Both the position numbers and the translations under genes were made by a program. The notes under the pieces are model-generated. The model was given only the letters and a program-made list of their open reading frames with translations. It ran no database searches and had not been told where the DNA came from. A stretch of 64,000 bases of DNA from Helianthus annuus (lineage: Eukaryota > Streptophyta > Magnoliopsida > Asterales > Asteraceae): the NCBI RefSeq assembly GCF_002127325.2, contig NC_035439.2, forward strand, positions 138,261,901 through 138,325,900, written 5' to 3'. Below, one piece after another: positions 1 through 13,251 of this stretch. Positions within the stretch are counted from its first letter, which is position 1. Each line of letters opens with the position of its first letter.

Positions 1-1356
1 AGAGCGTGTTCAACTTAACAAGCATTCAAATTCCAAGGACACAAAGCTTTTGTCCACACCAGTATCAAATAGTATCGAAGTATAAAGGTGGTTAACAAGA
101 AACGTACCATTAACGACGTCATTGTTGTTGAGCGCCTGATTTGCGTTTAGGTTGAAAGCTCGTCCCCGCGGTGGTTGTTGTTGTTCCTAGTTAAGTTGAG
201 GACACTGAGGACGAAGGTGAGTTGTGTCACCACATTTGTAGCAGGCTCGTGCTGTTTTGGCGTTTTGTTGAGCAGGTTGAGCTTGTTAAGCTTGATGAGC
301 TTGTGGTGGGGGGTTGTTCTTACAGTAGGCGGTGTTATGGCCAAAACGGTTGCAATTGGTACAGTGATGACAGTTGACGTTCGTAGGGTGATGAAAGTTG
401 CAAGTGGTACACTTGGGATGAATCCCAGTGTATGGCTTTCGGTTGTTTGTAGGGTTAGGTTGTAAGGCTGGAGGGTTTGGCGGAGTAACGACCACATAAT
501 TCTGACTAGAAGCCTTCCGCTTCTTGTTCTGGTTCTTTTTGGCTGATGAGAAGGGTTCAACAGTGGCTTGGTGCACGTTCTTCGAGGAAGCCTTTTCAGA
601 GTTCCTACGAAGGACGATGTTGTTGTTAAGGCGAGCAGCCAAACGATAGGTTTCCTCTATGGTTGCTGGAAGAGCAGTTTCTATAAGGTTCATGAAGGAG
701 TTAGGACAGCAATGGATGTATTTGTTGATTTGCTTTTCAGGTGTATCGACCTGGCTAGGACAGAGAATGCTAAGTTGCTTGAAACGGGTGGTTAAGCATC
801 GTTATCATCACGGACTTGTTTTAGGAACCAAAAATCATGCTCCAACTTCCAGAGCTCATGAGGAGGGCAAAATTCTTCCCTCATTCTTTAGCTCAGCCCA
901 TTGCAAAGCGTGGGCGGCATCTTATCCTCTTATGCCTTGCTCAGAGGTCCACTAGTCCAGGGCACTTGAGCGAAACACCCCAGTAGTGTTTTGGGTGCGT
1001 AATTCGTCAGGACAACCACTCTGACAGAACACGATTTCCATGGCGTCAAACCAAGTGAGCAATGCGGTGGCACTATCCTTGCCTGAAAATTCCAGGGGTT
1101 TACAAGCCATGAATTGCTTGAAGAGGGATGGTGCTTTAGGTCGCTCAACCTTGGATTCGACGGAACCCTACTCAATGGAGGGTTGAATTTTACTCACGAT
1201 GTCGGGAATGACTCGGGCCATTTGGTAGGCCATTTGTTCAGCGATTAGACCCACTAACTCTTGTTTGGAGATGGAGTCGGAGTTGTTGGAGTTCTTCTTT
1301 GAGCCTGATTTAGACTTCTTGACTTTCTTGGAGGATCCAGAGTATGGTGAAGACAT
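1..1356 (-). pseudogene. Ty3/gypsy gag-protease, decayed, cut by window edge
   Basis: Reading one minus-strand frame from an ATG at 1356 gives a Lys/Ser-rich N-terminus, then the retrotransposon gag domain (LTWFDAMEIVF, CPDELRT and TGVFRS motifs, about 1100-960), a second gag stretch (FKQL, QINKYIHCCPNSF, about 790-690), and two CCHC zinc knuckles (CTNCNRFGHNTAYC near 340 and CYKCGDTTHLRPQC near 205-247). The retropepsin start follows, with catalytic DTG at 58-66. The frame holds several nonsense codons (near 1168, 957, 286 and 191), so it cannot make a full polyprotein, although the reading frame itself is largely kept. Gag would form the virus-like particle and protease would process Gag-Pol. 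The rest of pol would lie left of the window. Family recognition is from motifs; assignment to Asteraceae gypsy elements is from memory. Confidence 0.88.
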
Positions 1357-2235
1357 CTAGAGATTCAAAAGGGAATGAATAGGTGAGACTTGATCATAAT
1401 GTTTATTTAAGAAGAAATCGTTTTTCATGAAATGATTCACATAGCATGAAGTGTCACATAGCATAAAAGGGTTTCAATTGTTTCACATAGCTTAAAATGT
1501 TCAAATTGCATCACATAGCATAATCATGGATTCCATATAGCATAACATGAATTTCACATAACATAACTTTGAATAATGAAAGCATCGTAAATTTAGTTTG
1601 TTCACGAGAGATTATTATTGTTTTTGATTGCGATAAACATGCGAATTGTGTGACGGTTTTGAAATGAACGAAGTTTCAAGTATAAAATCACATATAAATT
1701 GAGATAACACAAAAGAGAGGCTCGTAAAACATTGGATTGTTTCGGGTAAAGAAACGTCGACTATTCCAAAGTGGGTCGAAAGTCCTTTCGAATTAGAGAA
1801 AACGTGCTTTGGCCTATAGGTAAGATACTCTCGTTGAGAAGTGATTAACGGTATCTTACCCTTCCAGTTACTACACGTCTCTAATCGATTGAAACAATCG
1901 GGACTTTGGCGAGATTGAAAATCGAGGAATGGGACTTAATCGAAAAGATGCGGGTTTCACCCCCAACTTGAAGATTTCGTACCCTAATGTGGTTGGTACT
2001 CGTCGGGTCAAAATATAATTTCAACACTTTGACGAGGGTCCACTAGAGTTTGAAATGGAAATTACCATTAAGATGTGGATTTCACTCCTAACTTAATGGT
2101 ATAATTTCGTGCAAAAATAGAATCGGACGGAATGGGAGTCGTTTACCAAAATGTGGGTTTCACGCCTATTTTGGTAAATTCGTCTCGTTTTTTGTTTCGA
2201 GTGTCTTCAAGTCTTCAAAAGTGTATTAGTGTTAG
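1357..2235 (-). mobile_element. Gypsy 5' leader (untranslated), proximal part
   Basis: This is the stretch between gag and the insertion site of the second gypsy element. It continues at 10588-10768 on the other side of that insertion. It contains loosely repeated blocks of the type 'gggtttcacccc ... acttg' and no long open frame. The part at about 1740-2060 is clearly homologous, in reverse orientation, to 55150-55480 in the non-coding element further right, which places both in one element family. Confidence 0.75.
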
Positions 2236-4876
2236 TGTCACATCCCCAAAATCCACAAGCGGAGTATCACCGCAGGAGGTGTGACTGACCAGGATCTTAG
2301 CCACCAATCACATCGAACTATTAAAGATAAAATAAGACTTTCATTTATTTAAATAAGTGTTACAATACAAGAATCATTATCCAGCGGAAGCATATTACAA
2401 TTTGTCATGAGTTTCATAAAATAGGCGTATAGAATCCATAAAACTCGTCTTGTGATTCCTTTTAATTTGACCCATGACAACTCCAGCATCCCAGACAGTA
2501 AGTTCCAATGATTTACACCTAAAGCCTGCAAGGCATGTAACAACGAGTCAACAACAAAGTTGAGCGAGTTCACAGTTGGTTGTTTAGTTTTAGTGTTTGT
2601 TTTGAAAACCATAAGTTGTTTCGTAAACCACGAGTAAACCAGTATCTTTGTTTCCAAAACCATGTCCATAACCAGTGGGGGCTTCCCCATGTGAACCACT
2701 AGACCCGTTTACCATATCGACCACTGACTAAAGTAAGTTGGTGCCCTGACGTCAATGTCTATCATCATTGACTAGTGCCCAGATCCATTAGTTCACGCCC
2801 GTCCTCTGCGGCACGGTGTAAGGCTTGTCAAACCTAAATAGCGCTATCTAACTAATAACCCGCTCGCCATTGGCCCGACGATTAAGTCGATATAAAAGGA
2901 GGGACTTCATGATAGAGAGTTTTGGTCTAGTATCCGTGTTGTCACCCTTCAGTAAAGAGGGTGTGTACGTAATCCCCAAACCAGGAGATTATGCAGGTTC
3001 CGATTATATTTTCATCACGTGTTGTCACCCTTCAATGAAGAGGGTGTGTACGTGTCCCAAACCAGGAGATCACGCAGTTTCAGTTTCAATGCTTTACCCA
3101 TTCCCAACCCTTGGGAATCCCATGCCTTGTGGAAAGTGTGAACTCACCTTGGTTTGCTCGGTAAGATTAGTTACTTGTTCCAATTCAATTCACAGACCCT
3201 AATGTGATTTTCATAGAGCAATCAGTTTGACGTGAACACTTATTTACACATCTTTGCACGTATGCCAACAAATATAATCATGTTTACACCTATCACGTTG
3301 ATTATCCCTAATCATCCTATATGTAAATCAACTAAAATTATCATGTTCCATATATATACATCCACAAGCAATATTCCTTTACAACACCAACCAATCATGT
3401 TTCATGTTCAATATAGTTTTTTTTTTACAAGTCTAACGTGATGCTAGTCGCTCACTTTACTTTCCAATCCGCTAACCGCACAGTCCACCCAAAGTGTGCG
3501 GTCCATTAAATACAAAGCCCAAACATAACCCTTTATACCCGGTCCCCTGGTATGATTCGTCTGTTATGGTAGCTGGGTGTGCGGCCCAAAAGGTCTCAAC
3601 CCAGCCAAGAAGTATGTTTCTAAGCGTGGCCCAAGTTTTAGAATACCCATAATTTAATTAATTGATACAGCCCACTCGACAAGGCCCCATCAGTTTCGTG
3701 TGTGCATGTGTACATTCTTAAGGCAACAGTTTGTGTGTTTTCTAATACACAACCTAAATCATATAACATCTTTAGTTGCATGATCATCATCAGAGGCATA
3801 ATCATTATCACACATAACTCCTAGTCTTTGTGCACACCCCTCGATAATAGCATTTATTTGCACATGATAGACATCACAGTTTACAAAGACCTAATTATAC
3901 TACTCACATCATTATATACATGGCCGATGTTATTAATATAGTCACATGAATAATCTGACACTACTAGACCCTCATTGGGCCAATTCCAATTCGAGCCATG
4001 TGCATGAGTGTCTACAATTCCAGATTAATGTAATTTCAATATAAATGGCCGACATACAATACATATTTTTTTTATCCTATTGAGCCTCTTATTAATTGGA
4101 TTCTGACACTTAATGATGATTTACAAACAATCCTAGAATCATGCACATAGATAATTAAAACATACATATGTGATCATGTATCATCGAGTATTAAAAGGAC
4201 CACCAATCAGTCATTTAGATTTCCAATAACAATACCCCTTTGATCTCATACAAGTATTCCCAAGAATTTAACAGAATGCATGAATTTAATCATAATAACT
4301 TAACACATACGTATATATATACAAAGCATTCACATATTGCAAACCCAAATAATTGAGGATTAAAATAACTACGGATTCACTAACCAAGATCTTCGATTAA
4401 CATGATGGTGTCTTGAGGAGGGGGGGGGTGCGGTATCTACTGTCGCCACACTTCATGAGAGGAGAAGGGCTTTGGTGATGACGCTCTAGTTGCTGCCGTC
4501 GATGATTCTTAGGGACTATAGGGTTTGCAACTAATATAGTGAAACCCATACCTAATTTACGTATACTAAAAGGAAGGGTGGGAATTGGGCTCAAGTGGTT
4601 CGGCCTATGATACAAGTGTGGGCCGATTATCTAAAGGGGTGGGGTGCCGATCCCACAAAAAGTTTAGTATACACGATAGATGAGTGGGGCGGCCCAAAAC
4701 ATGAGCGGTTCCTAAACTTACTAAACATCTAAGTTAACCCAAGCACGCTACCCTTGACAAGTATAACATAAAATGTACAGCACACATTTAATGTAACAAG
4801 AATGTGAACGAAAAATAACAAGACATCAGAAATACGTAATTAAGCAACACTAACCCTGAGAGTCCGGGTTGTCACA
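2236..4876 (-). repeat. 3' LTR of nested gypsy element
   Basis: It starts tgtca and ends tgtcaca on the plus strand and is a near-identical direct copy of 7942-10587. Short open frames inside it (for example at 2349-2699 and 2870-3202) recur in the other LTR and are not recognisable proteins. Confidence 0.92.
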
Positions 4877-7800
4877 TCATCCCTAACTTGAAAGAAATTT
4901 CGTCCCGAAATTTAGCACGTAGTTACTGAGGAAGCTAGTTAGGTTACGTGGTTTCCTGGTTTTCCTGGGGTGTCACATCATCCCCCCGTTGGTTTGGAAT
5001 TTCGTCCCGAAATTCCGCAGTAGCTTTAGCCTCAGTAGTGGTTTCATCGTTCCATCCAGCGACGTCATTACATGCTTCAGCTTTTTCGAACAGCGATACA
5101 CGGGAGGCCCTTGTGATCGGTCTAGGTAACGCATTCAGTACCGTCCAAGTAATGCCCCCAAGTAAATCCAAAGACCATGGTTTCCACCGTCGGTTGTGTC
5201 GTGCAGTTCCTCCAGTAACTCTATTACGTAAGTCATCACTCTCTTGTGTTGCATCGACGTGTACTGGGACTCTGATTCAAACCACAAGGATATACTAGTG
5301 AATCACCCACACCCTCTGGTACAGACGATGCTCAGTGCATTGTAGAGTTGGGATTCAAAAGCTGAAAAGACGTCCTCCTGTTCTGTCTTTCATGAACACA
5401 GCACCCTGCTGTGCTAGAGAGATTTAGGCTGCGCGACCTTCGAAAATCCTGTGATTTATCTGCGAGCGAGACCAAGAAATTGTTGTATCCTCGAAAGACT
5501 CTTTGGTGTCGATCAATTTCCAACCAAAACGGATCTTAGCGAGATCCACGTACATTCCCACTTTGCTGGTTATATGTCCAAAAGGTACCTCTCGAACCCA
5601 GAAATTACATTTATCAAGACTTTGCGCAGAGTGGCTCCTCCCTCGGAAGTTCTAAAATAAGATACAAATGCCACCCATGGCGTTCCATTCTCCTGGTCAG
5701 GATTCAGAATCTTGTCAACAATTACGGTCGATTCATGCGATCCCTGAAGCTGCGGGTGTGTTGATCAACTCAATGATCATGAGGTACAAAGTTGAAATGG
5801 TGACATGCTGTTCTAAGAGCATTCTCCTCTTGGAGTTCCATCTGATGATAGTTCGTCCACTAGCCAATCCTCGAATGGAAGCTTACTCCTCGAAACTAGT
5901 TAACAGGGTGTTGATACATGGTCGAAGCGAACAGTTCTTGACTGTCACCTTGTTGAGTTCTCGATAATCAGTACACATATCCAACGATACAACCTATCTG
6001 TCTGGATATAGCTGGGGCTCCCCAAAGGAAAAAAATAGGTCCGACAAAGCTGCTGTCCAACAGTCCATGTTGTTGATTTGACAGCTCTATCACCCTCCTG
6101 GTGCGAGATGGTAAGAGATACGAAGAATCAGGGCTACCTCTGGCGTGAGATCAAACTGAGAGTTTGCCTAATAGTTGTGGAAGTAAACCTGATAGTTCCC
6201 CCGTAGCATGCTGAGTGGAATCACGAACAATTGGTGGATCCTCGATCCTCTTTTCCTTAGCCTTGACATCAGTAACGAGTGCTATCATAGCGGGATAATC
6301 CTTCCGTGGACACTTCTGGCCTTCACTGTTGAATTGATGCTAACTTCTACACCACTCTGACGCGTTAGAACAGATAACAATCCTCCACTAGGAGAGGAAT
6401 GCGTAGAATCTTCTCTTTACAGGATACGTCTATCAAGAACAACAGAAGAAATGTCGATGTCGAACACTCGTCCTACAAGGTCGAGTTTGCATCCCAACGA
6501 TCATATGGGGTTTCCATTGTCTTGCCATCAGCCGATTCACAACAGGTTCGGTTTCAAGAAGCATCAGGGTTAAGCAGAACAGTGGCGAAGTGATTAGTCA
6601 CCAAGAACACGTAGGCCACCATGTTGTTATAATCCCGGCGTCGCCCACGCCAATTCCTAATGTCCCTCCATGAGCATCATTTCCCGTGTTGTACTCATCG
6701 CGAGGATTTCCAGTACGGCCGTTGTTCCCTTGGTTGTTGTTGTTGGACTTAACATCAGCCACTCCATGTCGTAGGCACCTTTACTTTCCATACTGTTGGT
6801 TACCATTACAGATACCTTGATGTTGTCGTGACTGTTGGCTCTAATGCTGTTGTTTGAAACGGAGCTCTATGACCTTTTACCGACAAGGTCCACTTCTTCA
6901 CATTCCATGGTATGCTGCTAAGGCACTACTCACTGTGCGGTGAGTTTCACATTCCATCCAACAGTCAGTTGTCATTGCTTATCTCCTGATTAATTCGTAA
7001 AAGTTGACTCCCATGAGTCGCTGACAAGGGTTAAGGATTCGATTGAAGCCAATTCGCTGGTGCTTGTTGCCGGTAATCAGGGTCGTCAAAGTACTGAGGT
7101 CGGTAAAGTACTACGCTCAACCTCTTGTCCATCGATGTTGCAACTTGTTCGAGTAATACACAGTATGTTGCGGGAGTGTTTCAGAAGTAATCACACTTCA
7201 GGATCTAAGGTATCAATACATGAGTTCCAGCAAACGAAGAGGAGTAAGAAAGGTATCGATCAATCATTCGACGCTGCGACATCCAACTCAGGGTCGTTCG
7301 TATAAGCACCTAACATTCTACACGGTTCGCTAGGTGATCAGATGGGTGTTCAGGTAATACTCGCTAGCATCGAGATTCAAAGGGATCTAGAGATGAATGA
7401 AAAGTTCACATTCGAGTAGGGGACAATTACTGCTATGACCCCTATAGGTTTGATATGTTTCACATTGATCAAATAAGGGACGGAACCCCTTTTCAACTTG
7501 TTAAGGCTCACTGGGACTCACATGCACCCCACTTTATTATTATGTGTGCACCCACAATAATATTGTGATTTGCATGCTCATCTCAGCTCCTCTTAACTCA
7601 TGTCAAATGGTTCCCCAAACGCAAGTAGCAACCAAAGAGCATCACGAAACGTAAGTCGTGAAGGTTTAGGGAAATACCACCCTATCTGGCACATAACACA
7701 GGCAAGTAATACAGGAATTCGTACTGTTGTGCTAAACGTGCAATCACATGCGATATCATATGTAAGTGTTCACTAGTTATGTAGTACAATGAGTGTACGA

Positions 7801-7941
7801 GGGACGAACCTTGCAATCTGGAGCTGAGTGTCATGGTCGTATCCACATTTTCAGAACTGTTCGGTTATAGTCTGGTTTTACAAAAACGTTTTCCCCCTTT
7901 TAAAACCAAGTTCACTATAACCAATGGCTCTGATACCAATC
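4877..7941 (-). pseudogene. Decayed gag-pol interior of nested gypsy element
   Basis: No long open frame survives. On the minus strand a reverse-transcriptase trace can be read at about 5640-5440 (CNFWVREVPFGH, matching the gypsy 'KCEFW..EV.FLGH' block, followed by a degraded version of the next RT block). A gag tail rich in Asn and Gln lies at about 6900-6600. The end near 4877-4890 (caagttagggatga on the minus strand) is the purine-rich tract next to the 3' LTR. The region 7300-7941 looks like the untranslated leader. Frameshifts and stops are too many for activity. Confidence 0.7.
7926..7938 (-). promoter_or_regulatory. Primer-binding site (tRNA-iMet) of nested gypsy element
   Basis: The minus strand reads tggtatcagagcc, the standard initiator-Met primer-binding site of plant LTR elements, three bases inside the 5' LTR boundary at 7942. 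Confidence 0.9.
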
Positions 7942-10587
7942 TGTCTCACCCCCAAAATCCACAAGCGGAGTATCACCGCAGGAGATGTGACTGACCAGGA
8001 TCTTAGCCACCAATCACATCGAACTATTAAAGATAAAATAAGACTTTCATTTATTTAAATAAGTGTTACAATACAAGAATCATTATCCAGCGGAAGCATA
8101 TTACAATTTGTCATGAGTTTCATAAAATAGGCGTATAGAATCCATAAAACCCGTCTTGTGATTCCTTTTAATTTGACCCATGACAACTCCAGCATCCCAG
8201 ACAGCAAGTTCCAATGATTTACACCTAAAGCCTGCAAGGCATGTAACAACGAGTCAACAACAAAGTTGAGCGAGTTCACAGTTGGTTGTTTAGTTTTAGT
8301 GTTTGTTTTGAAAACCATAAGTTGTTTCGTAAACCACGAGTAAACCAGTATCTTTGTTTCCCAAACCATGTCCATAACCAGTGGGGGCTTCCCCATGTGA
8401 ACCACTAGACCCGTTTACCATATCGACCACTGACTAAAGTAAGTTGGTGCCCTGACGTCAATGTCTATCATCATTGACTAGTGCCCAGATCCATTAGTTC
8501 ACGCCCGTCCTCTGCGGCACGGTGTGAGGCTTGTCAAACCTAAATAGCGCTATCTAACTAATGACCCGCTCGCCATTGGCCCGTCGATTAAGTCGATATA
8601 AAAGGAGGGACTTCATGATAGAGAGTTTTGGTCTAGTATCCGTGTTGTCACCCTTCATTAAAGAGGGTGTGTACGTAATCCCCAAACCAGGAGATTATGC
8701 AGGTTCCGATTATATTTTCATCACGTGTTGTCACCCTTCAATGAAGAGGGTGTGTACGTGTCCCAAACCAGGAGATCACGCAGTTTCAGTTTCAATCCTT
8801 TACCCATTCCCAACCCTTGGGAATCCTATGCCTTGTGGAAAGTGTGAACTCACCTTGGTTTGCTCGGTAAGATTAGTTACTTGTTCCAATTCAATTCACA
8901 GACCCTAATGTGATTTTCATAGAGCAATCAGTTTGACGTGAACACTTATTTACACATCTTTGCACATATGCCAACAAATATAATCATGTTTACACCTATC
9001 ACGTTGATCATCCCTAATCATCCTACATGTAAATCAACTAAAATTATCACGTTCCATTTATATACATCCACAAGCAATATTCCTTTACAACACCAACCAA
9101 TCATGTTTCATGTTCAATATAGTTTTTTTTTTACAAGTCTAACGTGATGCTAGTCGCTCACTTTACTTTCCAATCCGCTAACCGCACAGTCCACCCAAAG
9201 TGTGCGGTCCATTAAACACAAAGCCCAAACATAACCCTTTATACCCGGTCCCCTGGTATGATTCGTCTGTTATGGTAGCTGGGTGTGCGGCCCAAAAGGT
9301 CTCAGCCCGGCCAAGAAGTATGTTTCTAAGCGTGGCCCAAGTTTTAGAATACCCATAATTTAATTAATTGATACAGCCCACTCGACAAGGCCCCATCAGT
9401 TTCGTGTGTGCATGTGTACATTCTTAAGGCAACAGTTTGTGTGTTTTTTAATACACAACCTAAATCATATAACATCTTTAGTTGCATGATCATCATCAGA
9501 GGCATAATCATTATCACATATAACTCCTAGTCTTTGTGCACACCCCTCGATAATAGCATTTATTTGCACATGATAGACATCACAGTTTACAAAGACCTAA
9601 TTATACTACTCACATCATTATATACATGGCCGATGTTATTAATATAGTCACATGAATAATCTGACACTACTAGACCCTCATTGGGCCAATTCCAATTCGA
9701 GCCATGTGCATGAGTGTCTACAATTCCAGATTAATGTAATTTCAATATAAATGGCCGACAATACAATACATATTTTTTTTATCCTATTGAGCCTCTTATT
9801 AATTGGATTCTGACACTTAAAGATGATTTACAAACAATCCTAGAATCATGCACATAGATAATTAAAACATACATATGTGATCATGTATCATCAAGTATTA
9901 ATAGGACCACCAATCAGTCATTTAGATTTCCAATAACAATACCCCTTTGATCTCATACAAGTATTCCTAAGCATTTAACAGAATGCATGAATTTAATCAT
10001 AATAACTTAACACATACGTATATATATATATATATACAAAGCATTCACATATTGCAAACCCAAATAATTTAGGATTAAAATAACTACGGATTCACTAACC
10101 AAGATCTTCGATTAACATGATGGTGTCTTGAGGAGGGGGGGGGGTATCTACTGTCGCCACACTTCATGAGAGGAGAAGGGCTTTGGTGATGACGCTCTAG
10201 TTGCTGCCGTCGATGATTCTTAGGGACTATAGGGTTTGCAACTAATATAGTGAAACCCATACCTAATTTACGTATACTAAAAGGAAGGGTGGGAATTGGG
10301 CTCAAGTGGTTCGGCCTATGATACAAGTGTGGGCCGATTATCTAAAGGGGTGGGGTGCCGATCCCACAAAAAGTTTAGTATACACGATAGATGAGTGGGG
10401 CGGCCCAAAACATGAGCGGTTCCTAAACTTACTAAACATCTAAGTTAACCCAAGCACGCTACCCTTGACAAGTATAACATAAAATGTACAGCACACATTT
10501 AATGTAACAAGAATGTGAACGAAAAATAACAAGACATCATAAATACGTAATTAAGCAACACTAACCCTGAGAGTCCGGGTTGTCACA
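7942..10587 (-). repeat. 5' LTR of nested gypsy element
   Basis: Near-identical copy of 2236-4876. It includes a longer TA microsatellite (10018-10037) than the left copy, has scattered single-base differences, and is followed by the target duplication gttag. Confidence 0.92.
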
Positions 10588-10768
10588 GTTAGCCTTAGGG
10601 AAGGCGTGTAAGGTTAATAGACAAAAGAATAGATAAGAAGCGAGTAAGGTAGAAAGCATGTAAATTTTAAACGACAAATAAGAATCAAAGTTCCTAAAAC
10701 TATAGACTAAGGCAAAGCATTCTTACTTTTTCCTAATTCTCTATAGTTATGGCTCTGATACCAATCTG
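10588..10768 (-). mobile_element. Outer gypsy element: primer-binding site and distal leader
   Basis: After the target duplication the outer leader resumes. The minus strand has tggtatcagagcc at 10765-10753, three bases from the LTR edge at 10769. The bases following the primer site closely match those following the primer site at 54688 of the element on the right, so the two share leader ancestry. Confidence 0.88.
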
Positions 10769-13251
10769 TCACACCCCAATCGATGGCGGAAACATCGGGA
10801 TGAGACGAAAAAGAGATTGCAAGAGACTTCATAACACTATGTGGCAATAATAACTAAATTCAAATTTCATTTCAAAACTAGATTGTCATACAAGATTCAA
10901 ATAAAAGGAAACAACGTTGTCTCAAAAATAAACATAACATCAAAATAGATAAATTAATCTAGGTGTGTATCTAAGTCCACCTAAATCTTGTTTCATCTCA
11001 ACAATCAACCTGCAACATGTATTAAAATATATCAACAAAAAAGTTGGTGAGTATACAAGTTTTGTTACATAGCATAATATAGAATAAAAATAGTTCAAGT
11101 GCTCATATCCAACATGAATCATATTAAACAAGTTTACTAGCATGCCGAAACGGTGTACTTATATGTTCAAACCCAAGTTTCCAACGCGTTAAAATAGCCT
11201 ATCCCAAATAGAGTAACGGGAGGTTAACATGTTTAACTTAACAATACCCCAAGTCTCGTGGGCGGTGCGTTAATCCTACAACGCTATAATTGTTAAGGTA
11301 GGCTAGCAAAGTTAATGAAGCATATAATCGACACAAATAGTTTACATTAGCATACAAGTCTAAACAAGCATCATATAGTTTCATGTCAAGCATGGATAGA
11401 GTTTAAAAAAGTTTCATGTGATGTGTAATTTAGTATAGCATACATGTTGCACCCAAAAGTGATAAAAAAGGAAAACGGGATCGAGTATACTCACGGTTTT
11501 GCAATCTTTCCTACTTGAAATCCCGCGAGTGATGTTGGTTGATGGATTAGTTTGGAGCACCTTGTCCTTCTACACGAAGAAAACATAGGTGTGTGAGTTT
11601 GGGGAATCGGAAGATTATAGATTCAGAATTTAAATAACATGAAAAGTAACATAAGACAATAATCAACTAACACATATGACACTTGTTCTTGACACTATGA
11701 AACTCCAAAAGAGTTAAATGTTCTCATGGAACAAGGTTCCATTAGAATCAGGACAAGTTGTCAAGGCCTAAGATGATATAATCTACTAGCTTGACGAATG
11801 TCCATTAGTTCATCACCAAGAGTTCGATTATTTGAATGTTACATAAGTATTACATAGTGTATATTATATCATATATGTCAAGCATGAGGTAGAGGGATGA
11901 ATCCCCCATTTAGGAACCTCTTTAGAATTCATACAAATCATGCATGAGGTAGGAAGTACAAAGCTCCCATTTAGGTACCTCCATTGTTCACCACAACACT
12001 TGTTGTCATAAACAACAAGGAGGGTCATGAACTTACAAGTATTAATGAAATAATAACAACTAATCTATGGAAAAACATCAAGTAGTGAGTGGATTTCTAT
12101 GAAAGATAGCCCAAGCTAGTCCAACTATCACACATTCATCAAGCTTCAAGCTTGAACACTACTAGTGGGTAAAACCCTAACTAAAACAGAATGTTTGTGA
12201 GGTTTTAACCTCTGATTTAACATGACTCAGCCTTGTTTTTAAGCCCAAATAACCATTTAATTGATTATGAGCATTAGGACATAGGTTTGAGATGAGATAA
12301 ACTCAAGTTTAGCTAAGTTTAACAAAGTTTAAGTGAAAAAAGAAAGTAACAGTCCACTTTAGAGCCTTTTTGGTGACATTCCAGAGCCTGATTTTCCATG
12401 GAAAACCTGTGGAAATGTTCCTGAACATATTCCAAGCAAGTGGGAAAAAGAATGGATGAAAAAGACTAAGTATTGAGTGAGTTATGATCACTTTAGTGAA
12501 GTGTGATGATTCTGCTCGAACTTCTGATTAACAGCAGATTGGGAGTTGATTTGAGAGAGTTGTGCATGAGTTACAAAGTGGAAAATATGAGGATTATGCT
12601 TGGGTTTTATAGGGAAGTGTTTAGGGTTGAAGTTGGTGTGTAATTAATGCCATAAACATGTTTAAAAATCAAATAACACACAAAAGACCCTCCCAAAATG
12701 AACCTGGTCGTGTTGGGCTGCGGATCCAGGCTGTCGCGGGTTGCGACCAAGAGAAGGTGGTTCATCGCGGGCTGCCAGGGATGGTCAGACGAGAGAAGTT
12801 TGAGTTTTTGGCATTTTACACCCCTAGACTTCCATGTAATGTTGTTTTAAGTTATCTTCAAGGTATTTTAAGTACGAGGACCATCCTTTAAGGGTAATTA
12901 ACGTATTCTACCCATAAAATTAATGTAAAACGAGTATAAACATGTATATTTGCCGAGATTAAGTGTCGAAATTGTGTAAATGTAGCATATAGTTTACAAG
13001 TTTGCAAGTTTGACATTTTTTTGCACAAAGTATGAATAAAGTGTCGTATGAATAATATTCTTGAACGTATGAACATGTAAGACACGTATATAACATAAAT
13101 GTAATGAAAATGCGAATTTCATTATGATTCAAGTCTCGGATTTTACATCAATTACAACGAAAGAACGAATACGGGAGTACAAAGTTTCAAAAAATAGAAT
13201 TACAAGCAATGGTTTCCAAATATAGAAAGTACGAATTAGCAGGGCGTTACA
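10769..13251 (-). repeat. 5' LTR of outer Ty3/gypsy element
   Basis: The plus strand begins tgtcacacccc and ends gggcgttaca, so the minus strand reads TGTAACGCCC...GGGGTGTGACA, with canonical TG/CA ends. The minus-strand 3' end matches the ends of the LTRs at 54684 and 62728 nearly base for base. A TATA-like CCTATAAAACC lies near 12615-12605 on the minus strand. The partner LTR is outside the window, so the 5-bp duplication (expected ttaca, 13252-13256) cannot be checked here. Confidence 0.85.

Larger units (their letters stand above)
2236..10587 (-). mobile_element. Complete Ty3/gypsy-type LTR retrotransposon nested in another gypsy leader
   Basis: Two direct repeats of 2641 bp (2236-4876) and 2646 bp (7942-10587) flank a 3065-bp interior. 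The 5-bp target duplication gttag is present on both sides (2231-2235 and 10588-10592). A primer-binding site complementary to initiator tRNA-Met lies next to the right repeat (7926-7938, read on the minus strand), so transcription runs right to left. The LTRs are almost identical by eye (roughly 98-99%), which suggests recent insertion, while the interior coding sequence is heavily decayed. Confidence 0.93.

Noticed and set aside
2349..3441. Several 70-116 residue open frames in the gypsy LTRs (also 8055-9147)
   Set aside because: They recur only because the LTR is duplicated, match no family I know, and overlap each other on both strands.
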